From Pectinophora gossypiella (lineage: Eukaryota; Arthropoda; Insecta; Lepidoptera; Gelechiidae): a stretch of 64,000 nt of DNA. The stretch's first letter is position 1. Each line of letters begins with the position of its first letter. The DNA is taken from the NCBI RefSeq assembly GCF_024362695.1, contig NC_065419.1, positions 1,240,678 through 1,304,677 of the forward strand, given 5' to 3'. The notes beneath the pieces were generated by a model. That model saw nothing but the letters and a program-made list of their open reading frames with translations. It had not been told where the DNA came from and did not search any database. Positions 63,962-64,000 of the stretch are shown here, piece by piece. Made by a program: the position numbers and the translations under genes.

Positions 63962-64000
63962 TCTTCTTCTTCTATCGTGAGGGTTGTGAGGTGGATTACC
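63962..64000 (-). repeat. SINE-B 3' end, cut by the window edge
   Basis: CTTCTTCTTCTATCGTGAGG and GTTGTGAGGTGGATTACC; the element continues beyond the window. Confidence 0.8.

Overview
This is eukaryotic, almost certainly lepidopteran (moth or butterfly), nuclear DNA. It is dominated by transposable elements. I found no host protein-coding gene, no rRNA gene and no convincing functional tRNA gene in the 64 kb. The organism call rests on the repeat content: short tRNA- and 5S-derived SINEs with (GAT)n or (GAA)n tails, RTE-like and Jockey-like LINE 3' ends, many foldback MITEs, and a Ty3/gypsy element with the very short LTRs and serine-tRNA primer site known from Mag of Bombyx.

The only intact large gene is the 1379-codon Gag-Pol frame at 8757-12896 (minus strand). 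It belongs to a complete LTR retrotransposon at 7908-13140. Two 103-bp LTRs match base for base; a primer binding site (13026-13037) and a polypurine tract (about 8011-8022) sit exactly at the LTR borders. The element looks young.

The rest is layered repeats, given working names here. SINE-A: tRNA-like start, then a 5S-rRNA-like segment. SINE-B: tRNA head, (GAA)n tail. SINE-C: tRNA head, tail ending GTGCCCAGCAGTGGGACGT. SINE-E: tRNA-like head and a body containing ACTAACACAGTTGGCTCGAC. SINE-G: tRNA-like head, ends GGGATAATGCTAGGGAGATG. Rep-D: about 260 bp with poly-A. Rep-F, H, I, J and T are further dispersed families. MITE1 to MITE7 are inverted-repeat elements. LINE remnants are RTE-like 3' ends (17.9, 38.0, 40.6, 50.5 and 54.7 kb), an RNase H-bearing LINE (18.1-18.8 kb), a LINE end at 24.4 kb, a Jockey-like end at 57 kb and a LINE C-terminus at 54.0-54.4 kb.

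Several insertions can be ordered because target-site duplications (TSDs) are readable: Rep-D in SINE-E (2.2 kb), SINE-C in MITE2 (17.3 kb), an RTE-like LINE next to the RNase H LINE (17.9 kb), SINE-B in Rep-H (26 kb), MITE1 in SINE-A (51.3 kb) and MITE4 in SINE-B (52.3 kb). At 57.9-58.2 kb one SINE-B insertion has its 5' part inverted inside a single TSD pair, the mark of twin priming. SINE-A and SINE-C share their 3' ends with the RTE-like LINEs here, which suggests that LINE clade supplies their reverse transcriptase. Tandem arrays lie at 23.6 kb (107-108 bp period) and 47.6 kb (98 bp period). Boundaries of degenerate repeats are approximate, and all homology calls are by eye.
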